DNA from: Thiohalocapsa sp.
GTDB lineage: Bacteria > Pseudomonadota > Gammaproteobacteria > Chromatiales > Chromatiaceae
NCBI GenBank assembly: GCA_021736785.1
Contig: JAIPFF010000009.1
Span: 62,001 to 126,000, forward strand
Length of the DNA stretch: 64,000 nt
Direction of reading: 5' to 3'
The position numbers and the translations under genes are program-made. Shown here piece after piece: positions 18,825 through 27,664 of the stretch. The notes below the pieces were generated by a model that had not been told where the DNA came from, ran no database searches, and saw only the letters and a list, made by a program, of their open reading frames with translations. Within the stretch, counting starts at the first letter, position 1. Each line of letters opens with the position of its first letter.

Positions 18825-20006
18825 ATGTACAAGATTCAGACGCTGAACAATATCTCCGTCGTCGGTCTCGACCGGCTGCCGCGCGCGCACTACGAGATCG
18901 CCTCCGAACTGGCGCACCCCGACGCTATCCTGGTGCGCTCGGCCAACATGCATACGATGGACATTCCGGCCACGGTGCGGGCCATCGGCCGCGCCGGGGC
19001 CGGCGTCAACAATATCCCGGTGCAGGCGATGAGCGAGCGCGGTATCGCCGTGTTCAATGCGCCGGGCGCCAATGCCAACGCGGTCAAGGAACTGGTCGTT
19101 GCCGGCATGCTGCTGGCGGCGCGCAATATCGGTCAGGCTTGGCAGTTCGCGCGCGGGCTCGAGGGCGACGATACGACGATCCACAAGGCGGTCGAGGCCG
19201 GCAAGAAAGGCTTCGTCGGCTTTGAGCTGCCGGGGCGCACGTTGGGGGTCATCGGTCTCGGCGCAATCGGCGTGCTGGTGGCCAACACGGCGCGGGCGCT
19301 CGGCATGCGCGTCATCGGCTATGATCCGAGCATTACCGTGCGTAGCGCGTGGAAGCTCGAGGCGGACGTGGAGGCGGCGCTGTCCGTCGACGATCTGGTC
19401 TCGCGCGCGGACTTCATCACCTTCCACGTGCCGCTGAACGATCACACCCGCAACATGATCAACGCCGAGCGCATCCAGACGATGAAGGACGGCACGGTGC
19501 TGCTGAACTTCTCCCGCGACGGCATCATCGACAACGACGCTGCGGTCACGGCACTCGATGCCGGCAAGTTGTATGCCTATGTCTGCGATTTCCCGAGCAA
19601 CCTGCTGAAGGACCACCCGCGGGTGGTTACACTGCCGCACCTGGGCGCCTCCACGCGCGAAGCCGAGGAGAATTGCGCGGTCATGGTGGCCGATCAGCTC
19701 CGCACCTACCTCGAGGACGGCAACGTTTCCAATTCGGTCAACTTCCCCGAGATCGTCCTGCCGCGCAACGGCGGGTACCGTATCGCGGTTGTCAACAGCA
19801 ATGTGCCGAATATGGTCGGGCAGATCTCCACCGATCTTGCTCAATCCGGACTCAACATCCTCGACATGCTGAATCGCTCCCGAGGCGACATCGCCGTGAC
19901 CTTGATCGACATCGATCGTCCCTGCCCGGAGGATACCGCGCAGCGGATCGCCGCCATCGAGGGCGTGCTGTCGGTGCGCTGCCTCGGCGGCAAGGGCGAA
20001 GGCTGA
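18825..20006 (+). CDS. serA: D-3-phosphoglycerate dehydrogenase family protein with ACT domain
   Basis: 393-residue D-isomer-specific 2-hydroxyacid dehydrogenase: GRAGAGVNNIP, nucleotide-binding loop GVIGLGAIG, catalytic-type Arg in NFSRDGIIDND and His in LPHLGASTREAEENC, then a C-terminal ACT domain (about 322-388) for likely serine feedback. It resembles the short PGDH class rather than E. coli SerA. The glutamate of the usual Arg-Glu-His triad is not obvious: the segment reads YVCDFPSNLLKDHP. GAGGAG precedes the ATG, 13 bases after serC. Position and ACT domain make 3-phosphoglycerate oxidation the likely reaction, supplying serC. Confidence 0.88.
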   Translation: MYKIQTLNNISVVGLDRLPRAHYEIASELAHPDAILVRSANMHTMDIPATVRAIGRAGAGVNNIPVQAMSERGIAVFNAPGANANAVKELVVAGMLLAARNIGQAWQFARGLEGDDTTIHKAVEAGKKGFVGFELPGRTLGVIGLGAIGVLVANTARALGMRVIGYDPSITVRSAWKLEADVEAALSVDDLVSRADFITFHVPLNDHTRNMINAERIQTMKDGTVLLNFSRDGIIDNDAAVTALDAGKLYAYVCDFPSNLLKDHPRVVTLPHLGASTREAEENCAVMVADQLRTYLEDGNVSNSVNFPEIVLPRNGGYRIAVVNSNVPNMVGQISTDLAQSGLNILDMLNRSRGDIAVTLIDIDRPCPEDTAQRIAAIEGVLSVRCLGGKGEG

Positions 20007-20028
20007 GCGGCCTGCGGGTGCGGCGACG

Positions 20029-21114
20029 ATGAGCGAAGAACACGACCTCGGTCAGATCCGCCGGCGTATCGATGCCATCGACGCCGATCTGCTGCGCCTG
20101 ATTTCCGAACGGGCCGCCTGCGCGCAGGAAGTCGCGAAGATCAAGGACGAAAACGATCCCGGCCCGCACTACTACCGCCCGGAGCGGGAGGCGGAGATCT
20201 TGCGCCGCATCAAGGCGCGCAATCCGGGGCCGCTGGACGACGAGGAGGTCGCGCGGCTGTTCCGCGAGATCATGTCGGCGTGCCTGGCGCTGGAAAAACC
20301 CCTTTCGGTGGGTTACCTCGGGCCCGAGGGTACGTTCACCCAGGCGGCGGTGCTGAAGCACTTCGGGCATTCGGTACGCACGCTGCCGTTCGGCACCATC
20401 GGTGACATCTTCCGCGAGGTGGAAGCGGGCTCGTGCAACTTCGGCGTGGTGCCGGTGGAAAATTCCACCGAGGGTGTCGTCAACCACACGCTCGATATGT
20501 TCATGAGCTCGCCGCTGCGTATCGCCGGCGAGGTGACGCTGCGCATCCACCATCACCTGATGACCAAAGCCGCCGAGCTCGGGGCGGTGCAGCGCGTCTT
20601 TTCCCACCAGCAGTCGCTGGCTCAATGCCGTGGCTGGCTCGACCGCCACCTGCCGAACGCCGAGCGCGTGCCGGTCGGCAGCAACGCCGAGGCGGCCAAG
20701 CTGGCCTCGCAGTCCCCGGACAGCGCCGCCGTGGCCGGCGAGGCGGCCGCCGAGCTCTATGACTTGCGCATCCTCGCCGATCGCATCGAAGACGAGCCCG
20801 GGAACACCACGCGGTTTCTGGTCATCGGTCCCAAGGACGCACCGGTCAGCGGGCGCGACAAGACCAGCATGCTGCTGTCCTGCCGCAACGAGGCCGGCGG
20901 TCTGCACCGATTGCTGACGGCCTTCGCCGATCAGGGCATCAGCATGACCCGCATCGAGTCCCGCCCGTCGCGGCAAGGTGTCTGGGACTATGTCTTTTTC
21001 GTCGATATCTGCGGGCACCGCGACGATGTGGCCGTCGGCGAAGCATTGGCGAAGCTCAAGGACGCGGCCAATCTATGCAAAGTACTCGGCTCCTATCCCG
21101 AGGCCGTGCTCTAG
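20029..21114 (+). CDS. pheA: Bifunctional chorismate mutase / prephenate dehydratase
   Basis: 361-residue P-protein making phenylpyruvate from chorismate. Residues 5-90 are the AroQ chorismate mutase (IRRRIDAIDADLLRLISERA). Residues 93-270 are prephenate dehydratase with VGYLGPEGTFTQAAV, PVENSTEGVVNHTLD and NTTRF. Residues 280-355 form the ACT regulatory domain, with the phenylalanine-binding ESRP motif, so feedback inhibition is expected. The gene starts 22 bases after the PGDH-like gene and is part of the serC operon. Confidence 0.97.
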   Translation: MSEEHDLGQIRRRIDAIDADLLRLISERAACAQEVAKIKDENDPGPHYYRPEREAEILRRIKARNPGPLDDEEVARLFREIMSACLALEKPLSVGYLGPEGTFTQAAVLKHFGHSVRTLPFGTIGDIFREVEAGSCNFGVVPVENSTEGVVNHTLDMFMSSPLRIAGEVTLRIHHHLMTKAAELGAVQRVFSHQQSLAQCRGWLDRHLPNAERVPVGSNAEAAKLASQSPDSAAVAGEAAAELYDLRILADRIEDEPGNTTRFLVIGPKDAPVSGRDKTSMLLSCRNEAGGLHRLLTAFADQGISMTRIESRPSRQGVWDYVFFVDICGHRDDVAVGEALAKLKDAANLCKVLGSYPEAVL

Positions 21115-21397
21115 CGCCGGGCGCGCAGCCTGCTTTGGGCGCGGCCAAACCGGCTGCACGGCTAAACAGGCGGCACGGCCAAACCGGCTTCCGGGCCGCG
21201 GCTCGGCCCGGCCCGGCCCAGGTGGAGCACTTCGCCCGGCCTGCGCGGATTCGGTATCTTACGCAATGCGCCCGCCACGACGATCCGATTCTCCCGTTGC
21301 ATCCGTTCGCCGGCGTAGGCCCCGGTCTGCGGTCCCCGCCCGAGCGCGCGAGAGACCGCACCGCCGATCGGCTTGTCCGGCCCACCGAGAAACACCA
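21115..21397. other. pheA-hisC spacer with short repeat
   Basis: 283 bases. It contains two exact copies of CGGCCAAACCGGCT (21142-21155 and 21176-21189) and several GGCCCGG-type hairpins. No gene; hisC may have its own promoter here, or the hairpins may process the message. Confidence 0.5.
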
Positions 21398-22510
21398 ATG
21401 ACCGAAAATCACAATATCTTCCTGCAGCACGCGGCACCGCATATCGCTGCACTGACCCCCTATGTACCCGGCAAGCCGGTCTCGGAGCTCGAGCGCGAGC
21501 TCGGTATCTCGGAGTCCATCAAGCTGGCCTCCAACGAGAATCCCTTGGGCTGCGGTGAACGGGCACGGCAGGCCTACAGTGGCGCCGCGGCGGAGCTCGG
21601 CCGTTATCCGGATGGCGGCGGTTTCGCATTGCGGGCCGCCATCGCCGAGCATCACGGCGTCGATGCGCTGCAGGTCACCATCGGCAACGGTTCCAACGAT
21701 GTACTGGACCTGGTGGCCCGCACCTTTTTGCATCCGGGTAAGGCATCGGTGTTCTCCCAGTACGCCTTCGCCGTCTATCCGATCGCGACGCAGGCGGTGG
21801 GGGCAACCGCCCGCATCGCGCCCGCGAAGGACTACGGGCACGACCTCGAGGCACTGGCGTCGCTGATCGGCGCGGATACGGGGGTCGTCTGGATCGCGAA
21901 CCCGAACAATCCGACCGGCACCTGGCTTGCGGCGCAAGCGCTGCGGGACTTCCTCGCCGCGCTGCCGGCGCACTGTATTTGTGTCGTCGACGAGGCCTAT
22001 TTCGAGTATGTCGACGAGCCGGATTATCCGGATGCCTCGCGCTGGCTCGCCGATTTTCCGAACCTGATCGTGACTCGAACCTTCGCCAAGGTGCACGGTC
22101 TCGCCGCCCTGCGCGTGGGCTATGGCCTGAGTCATCCCGACGTTGCCGAGTTGATGAACCGGGTGCGTCATCCGTTCAACGTCAACGCGCCTGCCCAGGC
22201 CTGCGCGATTGCGGCGCTCGGCGACCGCGAGCACGTGGCCCGATCGGTCGCGCACAATCGCGAGGAGATGGCACGCGTGACCCGCGGGCTCGAGCGGCTC
22301 GGCCTGCGCTGGATCCCGTCGGTGGGGAATTTCGTCAGCGTCGACCTGGGCCGGCCTGCGGCCGCCGTGGATCAGGCGCTGCTGCGTGCCGGCGTGATCT
22401 GCCGGCAGGTGGGCAATTACGGGATGCCGAGCCATCTGCGCATCACCATCGGCCTCGCCGACGAGAACGAGCGTCTGCTGGACGCGCTGGCGCAGGTGCT
22501 GGCGGCGTGA
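21398..22510 (+). CDS. hisC: Histidinol-phosphate aminotransferase
   Basis: 370-residue class I/II PLP aminotransferase of the HisC type (370 is the usual length for the HisC2 group found in this operon). It shows SIKLASNENPLG, NGSNDVLDLVAR, ANPNNPTGTW, DEAYFEYV and the Schiff-base lysine K231 in TRTFAKVHGLAALRVGYG. In the pheA-hisC-tyrA context this paralogue often works in phenylalanine/tyrosine transamination as well as histidine synthesis. ATG 21398 is used; the longer frame upstream is not conserved. Its stop overlaps the tyrA start. Confidence 0.93.
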   Translation: MTENHNIFLQHAAPHIAALTPYVPGKPVSELERELGISESIKLASNENPLGCGERARQAYSGAAAELGRYPDGGGFALRAAIAEHHGVDALQVTIGNGSNDVLDLVARTFLHPGKASVFSQYAFAVYPIATQAVGATARIAPAKDYGHDLEALASLIGADTGVVWIANPNNPTGTWLAAQALRDFLAALPAHCICVVDEAYFEYVDEPDYPDASRWLADFPNLIVTRTFAKVHGLAALRVGYGLSHPDVAELMNRVRHPFNVNAPAQACAIAALGDREHVARSVAHNREEMARVTRGLERLGLRWIPSVGNFVSVDLGRPAAAVDQALLRAGVICRQVGNYGMPSHLRITIGLADENERLLDALAQVLAA

Positions 22511-23394
22511 TCCGGCGGCTTGCGGTCATCGGCGTCGGCCTGATCGGCGGCTCGCTGGCCCGGGCGCTGCGGTCGGCGGATGCCGTCGGCGAGGTAATTG
22601 GCTGCGGCCGCTCCGCGGAAAATTTGGAGCTCGCCTGCGAGCTCGGCGTCATCGATGACTGCACGCACGACCCGGCCGAAGCGGTGCGCGCCGCGGATAT
22701 GGTGTTCCTCGCCATACCCCTCGGCGCGATGCGCCCGACGCTTGCGGCCATCGCCGAAGCGCTGCCCTCGGATTGCGTCGTCACCGACGGCGGCAGCGTC
22801 AAGGGCAGCGTGGTGGCGGACGCGGCGGCCGTTTTCGGCAGTGCGCCGCCATGGCTGGTGCCCGGCCACCCGATCGCCGGGACCGAGCGCAGCGGTGTCG
22901 CGGCCTCGTTTCCGGAGCTTTACCACAACCGCCGCGTGATTCTGACGCCGCTGCCGGAGACGGATCCGCGGGCAACCGCGCGGGTACGCGCGATGTGGGA
23001 GGCGGCCGGTGCCGAAGTGACCGAGATGGACGCGGCACACCACGATATGGTGCTCGCGGCCACCAGTCACCTGCCGCACATGCTCGCCTTCGGTCTCGTG
23101 GACACGCTGGCACGGATGCAGGGCAATGATGAGATGTTCCGCTACGCCGCCGGCGGATTCCGGGACTTTACGCGAATCGCTTCCTCGAATCCGGTGATGT
23201 GGCGGGATATCTGCATGGCCAACGCGGACGCGTTGAGCGAGATGCTGGACCGCTTCGGCGAGGAGATGACGGACTTGGCGCAGACCATCCGCCGGGGCGA
23301 CGGCGAGCATCTGCTCGAGATCTTCGGGCGGGCCAAGGAGGCGCGCGACCGCTACGTCGACGGCATCGACGGTGATCCCCTCGAACCGGGTTGA
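22507..23394 (+). CDS. tyrA: Prephenate dehydrogenase (TyrA family)
   Basis: 295-residue NAD(P)-dependent enzyme converting prephenate to 4-hydroxyphenylpyruvate, or arogenate to tyrosine. The N terminus is a Rossmann fold (VIGVGLIGGSLARAL), followed by PGHPIAGTERSG and HHDMVLAATSHLPHMLAFGL, both TyrA signatures. The start is GTG 22507, overlapping the hisC stop (GTGA), so the two are translationally coupled. Unlike Pseudomonas, where tyrA is followed by or fused to aroA, the operon ends here. Confidence 0.95.
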   Translation: MIRRLAVIGVGLIGGSLARALRSADAVGEVIGCGRSAENLELACELGVIDDCTHDPAEAVRAADMVFLAIPLGAMRPTLAAIAEALPSDCVVTDGGSVKGSVVADAAAVFGSAPPWLVPGHPIAGTERSGVAASFPELYHNRRVILTPLPETDPRATARVRAMWEAAGAEVTEMDAAHHDMVLAATSHLPHMLAFGLVDTLARMQGNDEMFRYAAGGFRDFTRIASSNPVMWRDICMANADALSEMLDRFGEEMTDLAQTIRRGDGEHLLEIFGRAKEARDRYVDGIDGDPLEPG

Positions 23395-23437
23395 TCCCGC
23401 CCATGGATCGGGCGAGACCGGCATGCGCCGGAACCAC

Positions 23438-23460
23438 GACCGGCGCGCGCGGCGCCGGTC
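23438..23460. terminator. Bidirectional hairpin after tyrA
   Basis: Perfect 9-bp stem GACCGGCGC / GCGCCGGTC with a 5-base loop, lying between the convergent tyrA and the small membrane-protein gene. There is no T tract; probably marks the operon end. Confidence 0.55.
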
Positions 23461-23466
23461 AAGCCG

Positions 23467-23688
23467 TCAATGCCGGCATTCGTCCAGCCGGCGGGCGACG
23501 CCGGGCACGAGTGCGGCGAGGAAAGTCGCTGCCAACACCGCGGCGCCCGAGAGCACCAGCAGGAGGGAGAGATAGCTTGTCGGCACCGCGATCGGTGTCG
23601 CCACCGCGGCCACACCAAGCAAAATACCGACGGTCATCAGAACGGCTGACAGGATGACGGCGGCGCGCATCGAGCTGCAAGTGAGCAT
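23467..23688 (-). CDS. Small two-helix membrane protein, unknown
   Basis: 73 residues, almost entirely two hydrophobic helices (about 8-32 and 38-62) separated by TPIAVPTS, ending in a charged RRLDECRH. No family recognised. Support for it being real is a good Shine-Dalgarno, AGGAG, 8 bases before the ATG (23697-23701 on the plus strand) and a locally AT-rich upstream region (23702-23760). A second in-frame ATG at 23670 is possible. Confidence 0.55.
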   Translation of the reverse strand: MLTCSSMRAAVILSAVLMTVGILLGVAAVATPIAVPTSYLSLLLVLSGAAVLAATFLAALVPGVARRLDECRH

Positions 23689-23876
23689 AGCCTTAGCTCC
23701 TGTGCTTCAGAGAATAAGCAAATGCTAATGCAAGTGCCGGCGAAAGTCTAGAACAGTTGTTTGAAGCTCGTCACAAATACGGAGTTATCCGGCCGCGAGC
23801 TCGAAAATGTCCATGGTTGACTCATGGTATTCGGGGATGGACCGCGGCCACGGAAAGCGCTACGGCAAGAAGCGAG

Positions 23877-24833
23877 TCATCCGTCCCCGCTGCCTGTCGA
23901 CATGGCGCTCAGGCGCGGCGGGCTGCCGGGTGCGAGGTCCCGGGCGGCGAGCACGTAGTCCACGTTTGTCCCCTGCGGCATCAACCCGGTGTCGGTGACC
24001 AGCACGGATTGTCGCGCCGGATCGAGCCGGCGCAGCCGCGCAGGGATGGCGTTGTCCTGCAACAGGTGCCCCGAGCCGGCCAGTACGATCAGCGTCCGGT
24101 CCGGATTGTCGGCCCGATAATCGGCGGCGGTCCGTGCCATGGTTTGATCCCAGGTGTATTGCACTTCCAGGAACCGCTGCAGCCGCTCCGGCGGCAGGTT
24201 GCCGTGCATGCGAAACACCGCTTCGAGATGCCGGCGGTAGGGACCGTCGGCAAGCTGGATGCTTGCCGGAAGCAGGGAACGCGATTGCGGATCGAGGCTG
24301 TCGATACCGGAGGTCGAGACCTGGCGAATCATCTCCGACGGCGCGTTCAGCGCGACCAGCGGGATACCGTTGGCGCGCGCATAATCGAGGATGTCGCGGT
24401 AGAGCGCGACGTCGAAGCGCCAGCGCTCGTCCCACTGGGTGCGCTCGAGCATCTCCCGCTCCCCGATGCGCCCTGCGACGTAATCATCGAGATGACGCTG
24501 ATAGGGACGCTGGAAGGCCTCCATGGCCACCGCGACGTCGACGCCGCGCCGATGCAGTCCGCGAATGATCGCGAGCTGGTTCAGATGGTGGTCGTAGCGG
24601 TCGTGGATCTCGCCGACCATGATGACGCGGCTCGGCTCCAGCGCATCGAGCAGCGCCGACAGCTGCGCCGGGTTTTCGGAGTCTATCGTGGGGGTGCCAA
24701 CCGCAGACGCGGATTCGGCCGAGGCAGGGGCGCTCGAGTGCGCCTGCGGCTGGCCGGCACACGAGAGCAGGGCGCCGCCGATCATAACAGCGGCGACGCC
24801 GCCGGCCGCCAGCGTCCACCAGGGCTTGTTCAT
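23877..24833 (-). CDS. ChaN-family haem/iron-associated lipoprotein
   Basis: 318 residues. The N terminus is a lipoprotein signal with lipobox LLSC and acylation at Cys25. The body matches the ChaN/DUF399 family (MVGEIHDRYDHHLNQLAII, AMEAFQRPYQ, VALNAPSEMI, LAGSGHLLQDNAIPARL), of which Campylobacter ChaN binds haem pairs. GGAG sits just before the ATG. The protein is likely anchored in a membrane facing the periplasm. No haem uptake gene is adjacent; the TonB receptor at the right end of the window is vitamin-B12-type and not linked. Confidence 0.87.
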   Translation of the reverse strand: MNKPWWTLAAGGVAAVMIGGALLSCAGQPQAHSSAPASAESASAVGTPTIDSENPAQLSALLDALEPSRVIMVGEIHDRYDHHLNQLAIIRGLHRRGVDVAVAMEAFQRPYQRHLDDYVAGRIGEREMLERTQWDERWRFDVALYRDILDYARANGIPLVALNAPSEMIRQVSTSGIDSLDPQSRSLLPASIQLADGPYRRHLEAVFRMHGNLPPERLQRFLEVQYTWDQTMARTAADYRADNPDRTLIVLAGSGHLLQDNAIPARLRRLDPARQSVLVTDTGLMPQGTNVDYVLAARDLAPGSPPRLSAMSTGSGDG

Positions 24834-25040
24834 GTCGCTCTCCGGGCATGACCCGAAGCCGGATAGCCGCGGGTGATTTCTTACTGAATTACCCGGAGAT
24901 ATTGCGCCCGCGGGCGGGGAATCAACGCGCCGGCCCGCAACCCGGCATTCGCCATGCGATCGGCACGGGCATGCAGCGCCGGTGCTCGCCGCGCGCGGAG
25001 CGCTCTGCGGGGGCGGGGGCGGGTTGTCGCGGTGCCGCGC

Positions 25041-25640
25041 TCAGACCGACGGCGCATCGATGTGGGTCAAGATGAACGAAACGCGCTGTTCGATGGAGTC
25101 GGCCGGGGGCAGATCGGCGAACGCCGGCACGGTGATGGGGGCGTAGCCGAGGGAGCTATAGGCGGCGTGGATCTCCTCCCCGAGCAAGCGTGCCTCGGCG
25201 TCTTCCTCGAAGCGCAGCCCGTCGCGCGAAAGCGGCAGGCCTTCGATGAAGAAAACATGCCGGTAACGCAGTCGCCGACCGTGCTCGAGGAGTGTGTCCA
25301 CCGACAGGCCGAGACGTCGGAAGTAGGCGACGCTGTCGGGCAGGGCACGGTCCAGGAAGACGGGTTGCAGCGCTTCGAGCCGCGCCTCCACGGCGTGCTG
25401 CAGGGTGGCGATTTCCTGCTGGATGCGCAATTGCAAAGCGCGGTCCGCGGCGATCCGGGCCGGCGACTTGCCGAGGCCCGCGATATGGTTGCGGGCGGTC
25501 TCGCCGACGACCCGATGGCCCCGTGCGGCGAGCCGCTCGATGATGGATGTCTTTCCCGCGGACGGAGGCCCGGTCAGGATGCTCCAGGCAGTCTGCCGCG
25601 CTCCGTTGTCCGTAACGGTCGTTGGCTGCGGTTGCTTCAA
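25041..25640 (-). CDS. AAA_28-type ATPase, NadR ribosylnicotinamide-kinase-like
   Basis: 199-residue P-loop protein: Walker A GPPSAGKTS at residues 24-32, a conserved GETARNHIAG segment and LDRALPDSVAYFRRLGL. It resembles the AAA_28 group that includes the kinase domain of NadR. The only start consistent with an AGGA ribosome site is TTG at 25640. It follows nadA by 62 bases on the same strand, so a role in pyridine-nucleotide salvage is attractive, but AAA_28 proteins are diverse and the substrate cannot be fixed from sequence. Confidence 0.75.
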   Translation of the reverse strand: MKQPQPTTVTDNGARQTAWSILTGPPSAGKTSIIERLAARGHRVVGETARNHIAGLGKSPARIAADRALQLRIQQEIATLQHAVEARLEALQPVFLDRALPDSVAYFRRLGLSVDTLLEHGRRLRYRHVFFIEGLPLSRDGLRFEEDAEARLLGEEIHAAYSSLGYAPITVPAFADLPPADSIEQRVSFILTHIDAPSV

Positions 25641-25702
25641 TCCCGGTGTCCTTTCTCAATCGATGCTGTCGGGTCTCAGTCGGTGCGTCTGGCGCCGTGC
25701 GC

Positions 25703-26773
25703 TCAGTCGCTGTTTCGGCGCGCGCCGATGCCGTGCTCGCGGGCGAAGTCGAGCATGCGCTGGATCGGGGCCACCGCGCGCCGGCGCACGTCCTCGTCGA
25801 TCAGGATCTCCTGATCGCCGCGCAGCAGCACCTGCTCGAGGTTCTGCAAGGCGTTCATCGCCATCCACGGGCAATGGGCACAGCTCTCGCAGGTGGCGCC
25901 TTCTCCGGCGGTGGGGGCGGCAATCAGCTTTTTGCCCGGCGCGAGCTGGTGCATCTTCCAGAAGATGCCCTCGTCGGTGGCGATGATGAACTCGCGGTTC
26001 GGCATGTCGGTGACGGCTCTGATCAGCTGCGTGGTGGAGCCGACCACATCGGCCTGGTCGACGATCTCGTCGGGCGACTCCGGGTGAACCAGCACCGCCG
26101 CGTCGGGATGCAGCCGGCGCAGCCGGTCGAGGGCGAAGCCCTTGAACTCCTCGTGCACGACGCAGGCGCCGTCCCAGAGCAGCATATCGGCGCCGGTCAT
26201 GCGCTGGACGTAGCGCCCGAGGTGCTTGTCCGGCGCCCACAGGACTTTCTCGCCGCGGGCGTGCAGATGCTCGACGATGGGCAGAGCGATGCTGGAGGTC
26301 ACGACCCAGTCCGAGCGGGCCTTCACCTGCGCCGAGGTGTTGGCGTAAACGACGACGGTACGCTCCGGATGCGCATCGCAGAATGCGCTGAAGGCATCCG
26401 CCGGACAACCCTCGTCGAGGGAGCAAGTGGCTTGCAGACTCGGCATCAGCACCCGCTTCTCGGGATTGAGGATTTTCGCGGTCTCGCCCATGAAGCGCAC
26501 GCCGCAGACAACCAATGTCTTCGCATCGCTCTCTGCGCCGAAGCGGGCCATCTCGAGGGAGTCGGCGACATAACCGCCGGTCTCCTCGGCCAGGGCCTGC
26601 AGGTCGCCGTCGACGTAATAGTGGGCCACGAGCACCGCATCCTGCGCGTCGAGCAGCGCCTTGATACGCTCCTTCAACGCCTGTTTGCGGGCGTCGTCGA
26701 GTGCCGGCCACAGCGGATGCTCCGGCACTTGGATGCGGTCGCGGGCCAATACGTCTGTGCTTGCACTGCTCAT
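25703..26773 (-). CDS. nadA: Quinolinate synthase
   Basis: 356-residue [4Fe-4S] enzyme condensing iminoaspartate with dihydroxyacetone phosphate in de novo NAD synthesis. The three cluster cysteines are at about C117 ([10 protein letters not shown]), C204 ([10 protein letters not shown]) and C301 (ESCAHCPWM). The segments [17 protein letters not shown] and [16 protein letters not shown] are also family-typical. ATG 26773 has GGAG seven bases before it and gives the normal length; the longer frame would overlap the preceding gene. The gene starts 41 bases after the Nudix regulator-like gene. Confidence 0.96.
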   Translation of the reverse strand: MSSASTDVLARDRIQVPEHPLWPALDDARKQALKERIKALLDAQDAVLVAHYYVDGDLQALAEETGGYVADSLEMARFGAESDAKTLVVCGVRFMGETAKILNPEKRVLMPSLQATCSLDEGCPADAFSAFCDAHPERTVVVYANTSAQVKARSDWVVTSSIALPIVEHLHARGEKVLWAPDKHLGRYVQRMTGADMLLWDGACVVHEEFKGFALDRLRRLHPDAAVLVHPESPDEIVDQADVVGSTTQLIRAVTDMPNREFIIATDEGIFWKMHQLAPGKKLIAAPTAGEGATCESCAHCPWMAMNALQNLEQVLLRGDQEILIDEDVRRRAVAPIQRMLDFAREHGIGARRNSD

Positions 26774-26814
26774 GATGATCTCCGCGGCGGCAGTCGCGCG
26801 GACTGCCGGCCGTG

Positions 26815-27513
26815 TTAATTCGGGACGGGCGGGCGCTGCGGATCGACGCGATAGCGGTCGACGTGCCGGGTCAGCCGATAGGCCGTGTCGCCTTCGCCGA
26901 GCTGTGCCGGACCTTCGACCGCCTCGATCGGATGCCTGTCCAGCACCCATTCCCGGAAATTGCGCTCGTCGAGGGCCGCATCAAGCAGCAGCTCGTGCGC
27001 GCGGCGCAGCGTCTCGAGGGTGAACGTTTGCGGCAGCAGTCGAAAGACAATGGTCGAGCGCGTCAGCCTGTCGGTGAGGTGGCGGCGCGCCGCGGCGATG
27101 ACACGGGCGTGATCGAAGGCCAACTCGGGCAGGGCCCCGAGCCCGTGCCACTGCGCGTCCGCCGCATCGTCGCCGGCCTGCGCCCGAAGGCTCGCTGCCG
27201 GAGCCAGCGCCAGGTAGGCGACGCTGACGACGCGCTCGCGGGGGTCGCGGCCGACGTCCCCGAAGGCATGAAACTGCTCCATGTAGGGGTCGGCGATGCC
27301 TGTCTCCTCTTGCAGTTCCCGCGCCGCGCAGCGGTCCAGATCCTCGTCGATGTCGAGGAAGCCGCCCGGCAGCGCCCACTGGCCGGCGAACGGGGGCCGG
27401 CCGCGGCGGATCAACAGCGCCTGGAGGTCGTCGTCGCGCAGCGTCAGCAGCACCGTGTCGGTGGTCACCGCGGGGTGCGGATAGGCGTAGGTATAAGCGT
27501 CGGGCTCGTGCAT
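26815..27513 (-). CDS. Nudix hydrolase with NrtR-type winged helix
   Basis: 232 residues. The Nudix box is canonical (G-x5-E-x7-RELQEETGI within the first half), so hydrolase activity is possible. The C-terminal third ([19 protein letters not shown]...[15 protein letters not shown]) matches the winged helix of NrtR, a repressor of NAD-metabolism genes that senses ADP-ribose. Adjacency to nadA strongly supports a regulatory role in NAD synthesis. The ATG at 27513 is the family start; an intact Nudix box means an ADP-ribose pyrophosphatase function is not excluded. Confidence 0.85.
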   Translation of the reverse strand: MHEPDAYTYAYPHPAVTTDTVLLTLRDDDLQALLIRRGRPPFAGQWALPGGFLDIDEDLDRCAARELQEETGIADPYMEQFHAFGDVGRDPRERVVSVAYLALAPAASLRAQAGDDAADAQWHGLGALPELAFDHARVIAAARRHLTDRLTRSTIVFRLLPQTFTLETLRRAHELLLDAALDERNFREWVLDRHPIEAVEGPAQLGEGDTAYRLTRHVDRYRVDPQRPPVPN

Positions 27514-27561
27514 CCGCGAACTCGTGGGGAAATCGGCGCCGGGACATCGTCCGCCGCGCGG

Positions 27562-27574
27562 GTCGGTGACCGAC
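27562..27574. promoter_or_regulatory. Palindrome upstream of the NrtR-like gene
   Basis: GTCGGTGACCGAC, a perfect 6-1-6 inverted repeat 49 bases before the start codon. It is a candidate operator, possibly for the NrtR-like protein itself. Confidence 0.4.
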
Positions 27575-27664
27575 AACATAGTGCCAAATCCGTCCCCGCG
27601 GCAAGGCCGAGGCGGCGTCGTCGGACGCGCCGCCGAGGGCCGCAACGGCCGGATTGCGCAATGC

